64,000 nucleotides of DNA from assembly GCF_014202215.1 (NCBI RefSeq), contig NZ_JACHGB010000003.1:434001-498000 (forward strand). Reading direction: 5' to 3'. Source of the stretch: Quisquiliibacterium transsilvanicum. Lineage in GTDB: Bacteria; Pseudomonadota; Gammaproteobacteria; Burkholderiales; Burkholderiaceae_E. The position numbers and the translations under genes were made by a program. Positions 26,209 to 38,455 of the stretch are shown here, one piece after another (position 1 is the stretch's first letter; every line of letters begins with the position of its first letter). The notes under the pieces were generated by a model. That model searched no databases. It was not told the origin of the DNA and worked only from the letters and a program-made list of their open reading frames with translations.

Positions 26209-28076
26209 TCAGGCCGCAACCGCCGCGCCCTGCGCCTGCGTCGCGCCACCCTCGAGCCCGCGCGCGAGCTCGGCGGGCACGTCCACCGGCATGTCGAGCA
26301 GCATCTGGCCCATGCCCTTGCCCAGCGGGTCGAGCCGCATCGAGGCCGTGCCGCCGCCGTCGAGCGCCTCGAACAGCAGGAAGTTGACCGCGTGGATGCC
26401 GGGCACCGCGTAGCGCTTGACCTGTCCCTTCACCATGTGCGCGAACCAGTCGCGCACCGCGGCCGGCGTCACCTGCTCGAGGATCACCGGCAGCAGCTCG
26501 GGACTGCGCGCGATCAGGCCGATGTTGGAGTTGTCGCCCTTGTCGCCGCTGCGGGCGTAGGCGATCCGCACCAGCGGCACGCGCACCTTGCCCGCGGGCG
26601 CCGCCGCGGGACCTGCGGCGGGCGCGGCGCCAGCCAGCGGCGGCGCGGTGACCGTGTCCGGCGCCTCGGGCGCCGGGCGCCAGCCGCCGTCGACCGGGAT
26701 CTGCACCGGCTGGGGCTGGCCGTCGACCACGATGCGCACCGACAGCTCGCGCTTGGGCAGCGTGAAGGCGAACTGCTTGACCAGCGGCGAGGAGCCCGGA
26801 CGCCCGAAGCCGGGGCCCGTGGTGCCCGGCGACCAGGAGGTGCCGGCCGGCGCGATCTCGCGGGCGAAGATGTCCAGCGCCTGCTTCACCGGGTGGTTGA
26901 CCGTCACGCGCATCAGCACCTCGCGCGCGCCGCGCGCCCGCGAGTGCGGGCCGTAGCAGGTCTCGGCGCCGATCACCTCCACGTGCGCGGCGGTGAAGTC
27001 GGGCAGGCCCCGCTGGCGGAAGATCGCGCGAGTGCGCTCCAGGATGGAGTCGCCCGTGCGCTGCGCCTTGGCGACCGCATCGATGCCGACGATCACCATC
27101 ATCCCGGCCGAGCGGAAGCCGTCCATGTAGGTGGCCGACACCTTGTAAGTGTCGGTGGGCGGCAGGCCCTTCGCGCCGCTGACGCGCACGCGCTCCGGCC
27201 CCTGCTGCTCGATCTTCACGTCGCGGAAATCGCAGACCACGTCCGGCAGGATGTAGGCGCCGGGATCGCCGATCTCGTAGAGCATCTGCTCGGCGACGTT
27301 GGCCGCAGCGATCAGCCCGCCGGTGTTGGCGGGCTTGGTCACCGTGAAGCTGCCGTCGGCCTCGCACTCGATGACGGGGTAGCCGATGTTGGCCCAGTCG
27401 GGCACTTTGTCCCAGTCGGTGTGCAGGCCGCCGGTGGCCTGCGCGCCGCACTCGATGATGTGGCCGGCCAGGCTGCCCATCGCGAGCCTGTCATAGTCGC
27501 CGGCCTTCCAGCCGAACTCGTGCATCAGCGGACCCAGCGTCACCGCGCTGTCGACGCAGCGGCCGGTGATGACGATGTCGGCACCGGCAGCGAGCGCCTG
27601 CGCCACGGGAATTCCGCCCAGGTAGGCGTTGGCGCTCACGATGCGCTCGGGCAGCGGCGCGCCGGTGAACATGTCCCTGACCCCGGCCTCGCGCAGCGCG
27701 GGGATCCTGCCGCTGACGTCGTCACCCTCGACCACCGCGACCTTGAGCTTGACGCCGAGCTCGTCCATCAGCTTCGCCAGCGCGTCGGCACAGCCCTGCG
27801 GGTTGATTCCGCCGGCGTTGGCGACCACCTTGATGCCGCGCCTGGCAATCTCCGGCAGGACGCTGCGCATCGCCACGTCGACGAAGTCGGTGGCATAGCC
27901 CATCTCCGGCCGCTTGCTGCGCTGGCCGGCCATGATCGCCATGGTCAGCTCGGCAAGGTAGTCGAACACCAGGTAGTCGATCTTCGCGCCCAGCACCAGC
28001 TGCGGCGCGGCCACCGAACTGTCGCCCCAGAAGCCCGAGGCGCCGCCGATGCGGACGATCTTTCCTTTGCTCTCGC

Positions 28077-28080
<4 letters not shown>
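26209..28080 (-). CDS. atuA: AtuA family protein (DUF1446 plus ferredoxin-fold C-terminal domain)
   Basis: 623 aa. The N-terminal DUF1446 domain (about 8-450) starts VRIGGASGFWGDS and has VVANAGGINPQGCADAL and VITGRCVDSAVTLGPL. A Pro/Ala-rich linker (about 470-500) leads to the AtuA-type C-terminal domain with RIAYARSGDKGDNSNIGLIA. AtuA is required for acyclic terpene use in Pseudomonas but its reaction is unknown. Its start overlaps the carboxylase alpha stop by 4 bp, as expected for an Atu-type operon. The same protein family also occurs in other carboxylase-containing catabolic operons, so the substrate should not be assumed to be a terpene. Confidence 0.9.
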
Positions 28081-30086
<2,006 letters not shown>

Positions 30087-30105
30087 GGCGTCTGGATCCG
30101 GGCGT

Positions 30106-31728
30106 TCAGGGACGGGCCACCGAGAACTGCATCTTGTGCGGTTTGCGCGCGTCCGCCTCACGGCAGATCGACAGCACGTAGGACAGCACTGCGCGGGTGT
30201 CGCGGGGATCGATCACACCGTCGTCGAGCACGCGGGCGCTGGTGGTGAAGACGTCCATCTGCGAGTCGAAGTTGTCGATGATCTTCTTCTCGATCTTGTC
30301 GAGCTGCGCGCGATCCACGGGCGCGCCCTTGCGCGCCATCGCCGCCTCGGTGACGATCGACATGGTCTTCGCGGCCTGCTCGCCGCCCATCACCGCGGTC
30401 TTGGCGTTGGGCCAGGAGAAGCAGAAGCGCGGATGGAAGCCTCGCCCGCACATGCCGTAGTTGCCTGCGCCGAAGGACGCGCCGCAGTAAATGGTGATCT
30501 GCGGCACCGTGGCGTTGGTGACCGCCTGGATCATCTTGGAGCCGTGCTTGATGATGCCGGCCTCTTCGTAGGCACGCCCCACCATGTAACCGGTGGTGTT
30601 GTTCAGGTACAGGATGGGCACCTGCGCCTGACAGCAGGCCTGGATGAAGTGGGTGGCCTTGGCGGCGCCGGCCGGGTCGATCGGGCCGTTGTTGGTGATG
30701 ATGCCGATCGGCATGCCCTCGATCATCGCGTTGCCGCAGACGGTGGAGGAACCATACAGCGCGCCGAACTCGAGGAAATCGGAATCGTCGACGATGCGCG
30801 CGATCACCTCCTTCATGTCGACCGGGCGCTTGTAGTCCATCGGCATGATGCCGAGCAGCTCGTCGGCGTCGTAGCGCGGCGGCTTGCTGCTGCGCGACTG
30901 CTCGTGGGGCACGTGGGCGTTCCAGTCGAGCTTGGACATGATGTCGCGCGCGATGCGGATCGCGTCGCGATCGTCCTCGGCGAGGTAGTCGCCCAGGCCG
31001 GAGACCTGGGTGTGCATCTCGGCGCCACCCAGTTCCTCCTCGGTGGCCACTTCGCCGGTGGCGGCCTTGAGCAGCGGCGGGCCGGCCAGGAAGGCGCGCG
31101 ACCTGCCCCGCACCATGATGATGTAGTCGGACAGGCCGGTCTGGTAGGCGCCGCCGGCGGTGGAGGAACCGTGGGTGATGGTGACCACCGGCAGGCCGGC
31201 AGCGGACATGCGCGCCAGGTTGCGGAAGGTCTGGCCGCCGACCACGAAGTCCTCGACCTTGTACTGCATCAGGTTGGCGCCGGCGCTCTCGACCAGCTGC
31301 AGGAAGGGCAGCTTGTTCTCCAGCGTGAGCTCCTGCACCCGCAGCGCCTTGTCGAGGCCGCGCGGCTGCAGCGCGCCGGCGTCGATGCCGGAGTCGCTCG
31401 CCGAGACCATGCAGCGCACGCCGGACACATAGCCGATGCCCGCGATGCTGCCGCCGCCCGGAATGCTCTTCTCGGGGTCCGGGTTGTCGAGCAGGTAGCC
31501 GGTCAGCGAGCACAGTTCGAGGAAGGGCGTGCCGGGATCGAGCAGCAGCGAGATGCGCTCGCGCGGCAGCAGCTGCTGGCGCTTCTCGAAGCGCGCCTTC
31601 GACGCGGCAGATGCCTTGCGGGTGCGTTCCTCGAGCCCTCGCACGCGCGCGAGCAGCGCCAGCATGCCGTCGCGATTGGCCTTGAACGCCTCGCTTCCGG
31701 TCGAAATGTTGGTTTCGATCTGTGCCAT
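30106..31728 (-). CDS. Acyl-CoA carboxylase beta subunit (carboxyltransferase; AtuC/LiuB-like)
   Basis: 540 aa from the ATG at 31728; the longer reading upstream is non-conserved. Both crotonase-like halves are seen: SGVRCMVSASDSGIDAG and THGSSTAGGAYQTGLSDY in the N-half, NNGPIDPAGAAKATHFIQ, NNTTGYMVGRAYEEAGI and GASFGAGNYGMCGRGFHPRF in the C-half. It transfers CO2 from biotin to an enoyl- or acyl-CoA. It is the first gene of the unit beta-alpha-atuA-dehydrogenase-MFS. The block HGSSTAGGAYQ and AGNYGMCGR place it nearer to methylcrotonyl/geranyl-CoA carboxylases than to propionyl-CoA carboxylase, judged by eye. Confidence 0.92.
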   Translation of the reverse strand: MAQIETNISTGSEAFKANRDGMLALLARVRGLEERTRKASAASKARFEKRQQLLPRERISLLLDPGTPFLELCSLTGYLLDNPDPEKSIPGGGSIAGIGYVSGVRCMVSASDSGIDAGALQPRGLDKALRVQELTLENKLPFLQLVESAGANLMQYKVEDFVVGGQTFRNLARMSAAGLPVVTITHGSSTAGGAYQTGLSDYIIMVRGRSRAFLAGPPLLKAATGEVATEEELGGAEMHTQVSGLGDYLAEDDRDAIRIARDIMSKLDWNAHVPHEQSRSSKPPRYDADELLGIMPMDYKRPVDMKEVIARIVDDSDFLEFGALYGSSTVCGNAMIEGMPIGIITNNGPIDPAGAAKATHFIQACCQAQVPILYLNNTTGYMVGRAYEEAGIIKHGSKMIQAVTNATVPQITIYCGASFGAGNYGMCGRGFHPRFCFSWPNAKTAVMGGEQAAKTMSIVTEAAMARKGAPVDRAQLDKIEKKIIDNFDSQMDVFTTSARVLDDGVIDPRDTRAVLSYVLSICREADARKPHKMQFSVARP

Positions 31729-31869
31729 TCCGGGAGATTCCTGTTGGTCCGTCTGTTGCGCGTCCGCCGGTTCGGGGACGGACGCGGTCTTTGCGCTGTC
31801 CAGGGCCGCGCTTCGCCCTCGCGTGCGCGAACGCAACAGCTTAGCGCAGCGCGCAGAGCGGTTCTTGCG

Positions 31870-32847
31870 TCAAGCTGCTGCGCGCAGCCGCACCCGGTAC
31901 TTGGGCAGCAGCGCCAGCGGCTGGTAGGACTGCTTGGTGCTGCGGAAGTTCGCCAGCCCCAGGTCCTGCTCGAAGTTCAGCCAGTCGATCAGGCCCTCGC
32001 GGCGGGCGCAGAAGATGTGGAACATGTACTGGTAGATGCCCTTGTAGGCTTCGACGCCTTTTGCGAAGCGCATCACCGCCACCCCCGCTGCCATCGGCTG
32101 CGCGATCACGAAGCCTGCGGGCCGGCCGTCGGCGTAGTGGATCTCGGCGTCGAGGCCGAAGTGAGCCACCAGGTGCAGCGCGTCGATGCAGGGCAGCTCG
32201 TCGGCATCGCCGGTGACCTTGCCCTTGTCGTCCATCCAGCCGCTGAGCAGCTTCATCGCATCGAGGATGCGCGAGGCGTCCAGCGGGAAGGTCTCGACGC
32301 GGTGGGCCGCCAGCAACTGCTTCATCAGGTTGCGCTTCTTGCGCAGCTTCTCGCCCCGGTAGTCGCGGAAGTTGGCCGCCGGGTAGAGGTAGTCGGAATC
32401 GTCGGCCACCGTGCTCCACTCGAAGCGGGCGGGATCGAACGCACCGAGCGCCTCTTCCGGGATCGGGAAGAAGCAGTCGTGGCCGCGCAGCAGCCCGGCC
32501 AGGGTGTCGGCAGATGCTTCGCGCGGATCGAACAGCGGCAGCAGGTGCCGCGCGCCGTCGTAGGTGCGGCCGGCCACGCAGGGCCAGGGGCCCGGCAGGT
32601 GACGATAGGCGTGGGCGTCGCGGAACAGGTAGAGGTTGGCGAACGCGTACTCGGACAGCGCGCGGCTGCCGAGTGCCTGCCGCACCCGCGCAAGCGCCGG
32701 CTCGATCGACTGCAGCAGGCCAAGCTCGAGCGGCTGACCGGACTCGCCGGCCGGTAACGCCTGGACGCCGCCCGCCGCGGAAGCAGCAGAAGCAGCGGCC
32801 GGCGAGCCGGCGTCGCCGGCCTGCTGCAGGGTCTCGATCGGGGTCAC
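31870..32847 (-). CDS. DUF2156 (phosphatidylglycerol lysyltransferase C-terminal-like) protein
   Basis: 325 aa from a GTG at 32847 that overlaps the upstream gene's stop (GTGA). The first 35 residues are Ala/Gly-rich; the rest is a GNAT-like DUF2156 fold. Recognisable parts are YAFANLYLFRDAHAYRHL, YLYPAANFRDYRGEKLRKKRN and the C-terminal block YMFHIFCARREGLIDWLNFEQDLG. In MprF/LPG synthases the domain transfers amino acids from tRNA to lipids, but this stand-alone form lacks the membrane flippase and its role is unknown. Tight coupling to the TIGR03084 gene suggests a shared pathway. An aminoacyl- or acyl-transferase role is a guess. Confidence 0.8.
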   Translation of the reverse strand: MTPIETLQQAGDAGSPAAASAASAAGGVQALPAGESGQPLELGLLQSIEPALARVRQALGSRALSEYAFANLYLFRDAHAYRHLPGPWPCVAGRTYDGARHLLPLFDPREASADTLAGLLRGHDCFFPIPEEALGAFDPARFEWSTVADDSDYLYPAANFRDYRGEKLRKKRNLMKQLLAAHRVETFPLDASRILDAMKLLSGWMDDKGKVTGDADELPCIDALHLVAHFGLDAEIHYADGRPAGFVIAQPMAAGVAVMRFAKGVEAYKGIYQYMFHIFCARREGLIDWLNFEQDLGLANFRSTKQSYQPLALLPKYRVRLRAAA

Positions 32848-33653
32848 GCGTCCATGTACTCCACCTTGCGCACGCCCGGCGCCGGGCCGTCCGCCGGCGG
32901 ACCAGCGAAGCACTGGGCGATCTTCATCCAGGCAGTGGCGCCCTCGCCGACGAACCGCAGCCCGGTGTCCGACGGATTTCTGCGCTGGGTGACGACCAGG
33001 CAGAAGTCCAGCGCGTCGCCCTTGAGCCACTCCGTGGCGGAGGGCTCGCCCCAGGTCCAGCTGCTGCCGTCGGGGGCGCGCAATTCGATGTACGGCGCCT
33101 GCGCGGGCACCGGCAGCTTGCGGTTCACGAAGGACCAGCCGAAGGTGGTGACGCCGATGTGGGCGATGTGCTTCAGCCGTGCGTTGCCCGGGCGGCGCTT
33201 GCGCGCGACGTCGAAGACGTCCTGCCCGTGCGCCCAGGTCTCCATCATCCGGGCGGTGGCGAAGGAGCGGGCGCTCATCGTCGGCCCGTACCAGGGCAGC
33301 CGGTCCTTCGGATCGCGCGCGGCGAGCGCGGCGACCAGCTTCGTGAAGCGCTCGCGCCAGAACGGCAGCAGTTGCGCGCCGCTCATGTGGCCGTACTTCT
33401 CGCGGGTGACCTGGCTGATCTCCTTGCCCGCGGCCATCGCCTGCGCCATCGCCGCGGCGTCGCTGCCAAAGGCCCCGGCGTCGGTGACGGCGAGCAGGCC
33501 GGTCTCGTCGAAATAGCAGAGGTGCGCGATCTCGTCCCACGGCGTCCAGCCGTAGAAGGCCGTGGTGGCCTGCCACTGCTCGGGCGTCAGGGTGGCGGCA
33601 AGGTCGGCCAGTTCGGTGTACTCGGCCAGCAGGTCTGCGCAGACTTCCTTCAT
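32844..33653 (-). CDS. TIGR03084 family metal-binding protein (DinB/maleylpyruvate isomerase-like)
   Basis: 269 aa. The N-terminal four-helix DinB-type domain has three possible metal-binding positions, in DEIAHLCYFDE, ARMMETWAHGQDVFDV and the KHIAHIGVTT segment. The C-terminal domain has SSWTWGEPSATEWLKGDALDFCLVVTQRRN, typical of mycothiol-dependent-isomerase relatives. TIGR03084 is a family without an established reaction; members often lie in acyl-CoA operons. It lies 18 bp downstream of nothing on its own strand (the oxidoreductase ends at 33672) and overlaps the DUF2156 gene by 4 bp, so it may be part of the long catabolic operon beginning near 44306. Confidence 0.85.
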   Translation of the reverse strand: MKEVCADLLAEYTELADLAATLTPEQWQATTAFYGWTPWDEIAHLCYFDETGLLAVTDAGAFGSDAAAMAQAMAAGKEISQVTREKYGHMSGAQLLPFWRERFTKLVAALAARDPKDRLPWYGPTMSARSFATARMMETWAHGQDVFDVARKRRPGNARLKHIAHIGVTTFGWSFVNRKLPVPAQAPYIELRAPDGSSWTWGEPSATEWLKGDALDFCLVVTQRRNPSDTGLRFVGEGATAWMKIAQCFAGPPADGPAPGVRKVEYMDA

Positions 33654-33671
33654 TGCGTCTCCGTTCGGTGG

Positions 33672-34667
33672 TTATCGATCAAGCATGCCGGCCGCCGTCA
33701 CCAGCACGATCTTGCCCTTCGCGCGCCGGCTGGCGATGTCGTCCAGCGCCTGCGCCGCCTGCTCCAGCGGATAGGTCTGCGAGACGTAGGGCGTAACGCG
33801 GCCGCTGCGGAACCATTCCATCAGCTCGGCCATGTTCGCCTCGCCGCGCTCGGGCTCGGCCTGCAGCGAGCCGCCGTAGTAGACGCCGACGATCGAGCAG
33901 CCCTTGAGCAGCGGCAGGTTCAGCGGGATGCGCGGGATCTCTCCCGCGGTGAAGCCGATCACCAGGAAGCGGCCGTTCCAGGCCATGCTGCGGATCACGG
34001 GCTCGCTGTACTTGCCACCCACCGGGTCGTAGACCACGTCGACGCCCCTGCCCCCGGTCAGCGCCTTGATCCGCTCGCGCAGATCCTCGCGGCTGTAGTC
34101 GATGGTCTCGTCGGCGCCGTGCGCGCGGCAGAAGTCGAGCTTCTCCTGGCTGGAAGCGGCCGCAATCACGCGCGCGCCCATCAGCTTGCCAAGCTCCACC
34201 GCCGAGATGCCGGTGCCGCCGGCGGCGCCCAGCACCAGCAGGGTCTCGCCCGGCCTGATCTGGGCGCGATCCTTCAGCGCGTGGTGGGTGGTGCCGTAGG
34301 TGGTGGTGAGCGCTGCCGCATGCACCAGGCTCACTCCTTCGGGCAGCCGGGTGATGCGGGTCTGGTCGACGCAGACCTTCTCCGCGTAGCCTCCGTAGCC
34401 CGGGAAGGCGATGACCCGGTCGCCTGCCTTCACGCGCGTGACGCCCTCGCCCACCGACTCGACCACGCCGGCGATCTCGCCGCCCGGCGAAAAGGGCAGC
34501 GCCGGTTTGAGCTGGTACTTGTCCTCGATGATCAGGGTGTCGGGGAAGTTCACGCCGGCGGCATGGATCCGGATCACCACCTGGCCCTTGCCGGCGACCG
34601 GATCCGCCACTTCGCGGACCACCAGGGTCTCGGGCGGACCGAATTTCTCGCAGAGAACTGCTTTCAT
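33672..34667 (-). CDS. NADPH:quinone oxidoreductase family protein (zinc-free MDR)
   Basis: 331 aa from the ATG at 34667, with GGAGG upstream; ends at TAA. Medium-chain dehydrogenase fold: N-terminal [15 protein letters not shown], the [15 protein letters not shown] and [12 protein letters not shown] blocks of quinone oxidoreductases, and the NADPH-binding [21 protein letters not shown]. No structural-zinc cysteines are seen. Family members reduce quinones, enones or enoyl-thioesters. Its start overlaps the dehydrogenase stop by 4 bp, so it may act on the same substrate series. Confidence 0.92.
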   Translation of the reverse strand: MKAVLCEKFGPPETLVVREVADPVAGKGQVVIRIHAAGVNFPDTLIIEDKYQLKPALPFSPGGEIAGVVESVGEGVTRVKAGDRVIAFPGYGGYAEKVCVDQTRITRLPEGVSLVHAAALTTTYGTTHHALKDRAQIRPGETLLVLGAAGGTGISAVELGKLMGARVIAAASSQEKLDFCRAHGADETIDYSREDLRERIKALTGGRGVDVVYDPVGGKYSEPVIRSMAWNGRFLVIGFTAGEIPRIPLNLPLLKGCSIVGVYYGGSLQAEPERGEANMAELMEWFRSGRVTPYVSQTYPLEQAAQALDDIASRRAKGKIVLVTAAGMLDR

Positions 34668-35881
34668 GCGCGGCCTCCATTGCCGTGGATCTTGAGCAGA
34701 TGCTTGGCGAGCGCCGACAGGTGGACCTGGTCGGGGCCGTCGCCGATGCGGATGATGCGTGCGTACGTATAGGCCTTGGCGAGGAAGGTGTCCTGCGAGA
34801 CGCCCTTGCCGCCGAACACCTGGATCGCGCGGTCGCAGACCTGCGCCGCCATCCGGGGCACCACGATCTTGGCCGCTGCGATCAGGTCCCTGGCGGCCTT
34901 GTTGCCCTCGCGATCCATCCTGTCGGCGGCCATGAAGGTGAGCATGCGCGCCTGCTCGATGTCGCAGAAGGAGTTGGCGATGTCCTCGCGCACCGAGCCC
35001 TGCTCGGAGAGCCGTTTGCCGAAGGCGACGCGCGACTCGGCGCGCTGGCACATCAGCTCGAGCGCACGCTGCGCGACGCCGACCAGCCGCATGCAGTGGT
35101 GGATGCGTCCGGGCCCGAGGCGGCCCTGCGCGATCTCGAAGCCGCGGCCCTCGCCGAGCAGCATGTTGGTGGCGGGCACCCGCACGTTCTCGTAGACGAT
35201 CTCGGGATGGCCCATCGGGGCGTCGTCGTAGCCGAACACCCGCATGTCGCGCACGATGCGCACGCCGGGCGTGTCCTTGGGCACCAGGATCATCGACTGT
35301 TGCTTGTGAACCTGCGGATTGTCCGGATCGCTCTTGCCCATCACGATCAGCAGCTTGCAGCGATTGCTCATCGCCCCCGAGGTCCACCACTTGCGGCCGT
35401 TGATCACGTACTCGTCGCCGTCGCGGCGGATCTCGCAGCGGATGTTGGTGGCGTCGCTGGAGGCCACCTCGGGCTCGGTCATCGAGAACGCAGAACGGAT
35501 CTCGCCGGCCATCAGCGGCTCGAGCCACTGCGCCTTCTGCTCGGGCGTCCCGTACATCGACAGGACCTCCATGTTGCCGGTGTCCGGCGCCGAGCAGTTG
35601 AACACTTCGGAGGCCCACTCCACGCGGCCCATCAGCTCGGCAAGCGGCGCGTAGTCGAGGTTGGAGAGTCCCGCGCCATGCGAGCCCGGCAGGAACAGGT
35701 TCCAGAGTCCCTCCTTGCGGGCCTTCGCCTTCAACTCCTCGACGATCGGCGGGTTGTCGTAGCGGCCGGCGCCGGTGGCCTGTTCTTCGTAGAGGTGCTC
35801 CGCGGGGTAGACGTAGCGGTCCATGAAGCCGGCGATCCGGTCACGGAGCTCGCGCGCCCTGTCGCTGTGCTCGAAATCCAT
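34664..35881 (-). CDS. Acyl-CoA dehydrogenase, ACAD10/11-like
   Basis: 405 aa. Family features: the [20 protein letters not shown] start, [21 protein letters not shown], the [12 protein letters not shown] block, [16 protein letters not shown] with the FAD loop, [20 protein letters not shown] and [14 protein letters not shown] near the C-terminus. These are hallmarks of the ACAD10/ACAD11 group rather than short-chain enzymes. In mammals that dehydrogenase domain is fused to an APH-like kinase; a matching free-standing kinase is at 3701-4759. It oxidises (or eliminates from) an acyl-CoA in the cytoplasm. Genes on both sides are acyl-CoA or SDR enzymes. Confidence 0.92.
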   Translation of the reverse strand: MDFEHSDRARELRDRIAGFMDRYVYPAEHLYEEQATGAGRYDNPPIVEELKAKARKEGLWNLFLPGSHGAGLSNLDYAPLAELMGRVEWASEVFNCSAPDTGNMEVLSMYGTPEQKAQWLEPLMAGEIRSAFSMTEPEVASSDATNIRCEIRRDGDEYVINGRKWWTSGAMSNRCKLLIVMGKSDPDNPQVHKQQSMILVPKDTPGVRIVRDMRVFGYDDAPMGHPEIVYENVRVPATNMLLGEGRGFEIAQGRLGPGRIHHCMRLVGVAQRALELMCQRAESRVAFGKRLSEQGSVREDIANSFCDIEQARMLTFMAADRMDREGNKAARDLIAAAKIVVPRMAAQVCDRAIQVFGGKGVSQDTFLAKAYTYARIIRIGDGPDQVHLSALAKHLLKIHGNGGRA

Positions 35882-35933
35882 CCTTGCGTCCTTCTCGGTT
35901 GTCGTCGTCGAACCGGCCCGTTTGCGGGGCGGA

Positions 35934-36710
35934 TCAGGAAGCGTTCTTCGTCGTCCCCTGGAAGCGGCGCATGCCGCGCAGCCAGCGGTCGGGGTCCTCG
36001 GCCTTGCGGCGCACGTAGTCGCGCACCTCGGGATGGGTGAGGATCAGGAAGCGTTCGGCCGCCAGGCCCTCGAGGATCGCCTGTGCCGCCTGCTCGGGAG
36101 ACACCGACCCCTCGAGCAGCACGGGCAGGTCGGCGCCGCCGCTGGAACCCAGCAGCATCCGCGTGCGAACGCCCTGCGGGCAGAAGCAGCTGACCCTGAT
36201 GCCGCGGTCGCCGTAGGTGATCGACAGCCACTCGGCGAACGCGAGCGCCGCATGCTTGGCCACCGCATACGAGGGGTCCGAGACCGACAGCAGCCCGGCG
36301 GCCGACACGGTCTGCATCAGGTAGCCCTCGCCGCGCTCGAGCATGTGCGGCAGCAGCGCGCGCGCCGCGTAGACATGGGCCATCAGATTGACGTCCATCA
36401 CGCGGCGCCAGTCGGCGTCGGTGGTCTCGATACCGCCGCCCACCGCGAGGCCTGCGTTCGAGCAGAACAGGTCGATGTCGCCATAGCGGTCCCGCGCCTG
36501 CGCGACGAGTTCGATCACGTCGGCCTCCCGCGAGACGTCGCAGCGCACCGCCAGCCCGCCGATTCCGTCGGCCGTGGCCCTGGCCGCGTCGCCTTCCAGG
36601 TCGGCCACGACCACGCCGCGCGCACCTGCCGCAGCCAGCGCCCGGCACAGCGCCTGGCCGATGCCGTTGCCGCCGCCGGTGACCACGGCCACCTTGCCTT
36701 CGATGTTCAT
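35934..36710 (-). CDS. SDR family oxidoreductase
   Basis: 258 aa classical short-chain dehydrogenase. The NAD(P) loop is TGGGNGIG (near residue 11), followed by CSNAG in place of the usual NNAG. The active site is YAVAK with the preceding [12 protein letters not shown] segment (catalytic Ser/Tyr/Lys). The C-terminal part [20 protein letters not shown] is typical of a broad family of alcohol/hydroxyacyl dehydrogenases. Spaced 9 bp from the SDR upstream and 52 bp from the dehydrogenase gene downstream, so co-transcribed. Likely oxidises a hydroxyacyl or alcohol intermediate. Confidence 0.92.
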   Translation of the reverse strand: MNIEGKVAVVTGGGNGIGQALCRALAAAGARGVVVADLEGDAARATADGIGGLAVRCDVSREADVIELVAQARDRYGDIDLFCSNAGLAVGGGIETTDADWRRVMDVNLMAHVYAARALLPHMLERGEGYLMQTVSAAGLLSVSDPSYAVAKHAALAFAEWLSITYGDRGIRVSCFCPQGVRTRMLLGSSGGADLPVLLEGSVSPEQAAQAILEGLAAERFLILTHPEVRDYVRRKAEDPDRWLRGMRRFQGTTKNAS

Positions 36711-36719
36711 CCTGAATCC

Positions 36720-37529
36720 TCAGCTGCGGTAGTTGCGGCGCGCCTCGATCTCGCGCACGCTGCCCAGCACCATCGGCGACAGCCGGCCGCCGCCATCGAT
36801 GTCGATCTCCGCGCCGTTGACGTAGGCCGATTCTTCCGAGCACAGGAAGGCGACCAGTGCCGCGATCTCCTCGGTGCGCCCCATCCGGCGCGCCGGCGTC
36901 ATGCTCAGCGCGAAGTCCTTGATCGGCTGCGGCATCTTCGCGACGACCGGCGTCTCGATCAGGCCGGGCAGCACCGCATTGCAGGTGATGCCGTGCTGCG
37001 CGTACTCGAGCACCACGTTGCGCGTGAAGCCGAGCAGCCCGGATTTCGTCGCCGAGTAGCCGGCCTGCCGGAACAGCCCGCCGCGCGCCGCCCCGGAGGA
37101 GATGTTGACGACGCGGCCCCAGCCGCGCTCGACCATGTGCGGCAGCACCGCGCGGGTCATGTAGAAGGGCCCGGTGAGATTGACCGCGAGCTCGCGCGCC
37201 CAGGCCTCGTCGCTCATCCTGGTGATCGGCGCGAGGTTGGCGGTGAGGCCGGCGTTGTTGACGAGGCCGTCGAGCGCGCCGAAACGCGCGGCCGCCGCGG
37301 CGACCGCATCGTTGACCTGCGCCGCGTCGCCGACGTCGACGCGGGCGGTGTGCACCTGCACGCCGGCCGCGGCGCCGGCCTCTCGGGCGAGCGCCGCGGT
37401 CTCTTCGACCGATTCCGCGACATCGAACAGGGCCAAGTGAGCGCCCTCCGAAGCGAGCCGCGTGGAGATGCTGCGGCCGATGCCGCCACCTGCGCCGGTG
37501 ACGATCACCGTCCTGCCCTTCAATCGCAT
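36720..37529 (-). CDS. SDR family oxidoreductase
   Basis: 269 aa from the ATG at 37529. The ATG at 37544 is disfavoured because the AGGAGAC ribosome site lies inside that extension. Cofactor loop TGAGGGIG, NNAG motif, active site SSGAARGGLFRQAGYSATK with Ser, Tyr and Lys, and the C-terminal SAYVNGAEIDIDGGG. Classical NAD(P)-dependent dehydrogenase, FabG-like. It is the second of three adjacent SDR genes on the minus strand. The three differ in sequence and are not recent copies, so they probably act on successive intermediates. Confidence 0.92.
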   Translation of the reverse strand: MRLKGRTVIVTGAGGGIGRSISTRLASEGAHLALFDVAESVEETAALAREAGAAAGVQVHTARVDVGDAAQVNDAVAAAAARFGALDGLVNNAGLTANLAPITRMSDEAWARELAVNLTGPFYMTRAVLPHMVERGWGRVVNISSGAARGGLFRQAGYSATKSGLLGFTRNVVLEYAQHGITCNAVLPGLIETPVVAKMPQPIKDFALSMTPARRMGRTEEIAALVAFLCSEESAYVNGAEIDIDGGGRLSPMVLGSVREIEARRNYRS

Positions 37530-37599
37530 GTCCTGTCTCCTCATCGGCGGCCTTGTGACCGCTCTGCCATCATGATCCGCCGCACCGTGCGGCGGGCCG

Positions 37600-38376
37600 C
37601 TACATGCTTGCGATGCTGAGCCCGCCGTCCACCACCAGGCTCGCCCCCGTCACGTAGGCACCTGCCGCCGAGCTCAGGTAGGCCACCGCGTAGCCGATCT
37701 CCTCGACCCGCCCCAGCCGCCCCAGCGCCGCCTTGTCGGTGATGCGCTTCTTGGCTTCCTCGTCGTAGGCATCCGCGAGCTGGGTCTGGAACAGCCCGGG
37801 CAGCACGGTGTTCACGCGCACCTGGTCCTTGCCGAACTCCAGCGCGAAGGACCGGCTCATGCCGATCAGCGCGGTCTTCAGCGTCGAGTACAGGCCGAGC
37901 ATCCGGTCCGGGTGCAGCGCGGCGACCGACGCGATGTTGACGATGCTGCCGCCGCCCTGGGCCTTCATCCGCTTCGCGGCCTCGACCGACATGTACCAGT
38001 AGCCGCGCAGATCGACCTCGACCGCCTTGGTGAAGATGCCGACGTCGGTGTCCTCGATCGAGCGCCAGGGGCTCAGCACTGCGTTGTTGACCAGGATGTC
38101 GATGCGGCCGAAGCGCTCGTCGATCCAGCGGTACATCTCGGCGATGTCCTCCATGCGGCCGATGTGGCAGGCCTTGCCATCGGCCTTGAGCCCGCGCGCG
38201 CTCATCGCACTGGCGACCTCGGCGCAGGCCTCGGCCTTGCGGCTGCTGACGATCACATGGGCGCCCTGCGCGGCGAGCACGCGCGCGGTGGCCTCGCCGA
38301 GGCCCATCGTCGAGCCGGTGACCAGCGCGACCTTGCCGGTGAGGTCGAAGGGGCTGGGGTTCGCGGTTGCGCTCAT
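37600..38376 (-). CDS. SDR family oxidoreductase
   Basis: 258 aa from the ATG at 38376, with GAGGCGACC upstream; the earlier start at 38487 gives a non-conserved leader. Cofactor loop TGSTMGLG (near 20), NNAVLSPW replacing the usual NNAG, active-site serine in NIASVAAL with YSTLK, and the C-terminal AGAYVTGASLVVDGGLS. This is a classical SDR, probably acting on a hydroxyacyl or alicyclic substrate. It is separated by 190 bp from the thiolase-like gene upstream, a gap that holds a toxin remnant. Confidence 0.9.
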   Translation of the reverse strand: MSATANPSPFDLTGKVALVTGSTMGLGEATARVLAAQGAHVIVSSRKAEACAEVASAMSARGLKADGKACHIGRMEDIAEMYRWIDERFGRIDILVNNAVLSPWRSIEDTDVGIFTKAVEVDLRGYWYMSVEAAKRMKAQGGGSIVNIASVAALHPDRMLGLYSTLKTALIGMSRSFALEFGKDQVRVNTVLPGLFQTQLADAYDEEAKKRITDKAALGRLGRVEEIGYAVAYLSSAAGAYVTGASLVVDGGLSIASM

Positions 38377-38455
38377 GCTGGTCGCCTCGAAGTCTTGGGG
38401 GTCGGGTTGCCTGCCGAGTGAAGAGCGTATCGGCCGGCCACCGAGCGGTCTTGCG

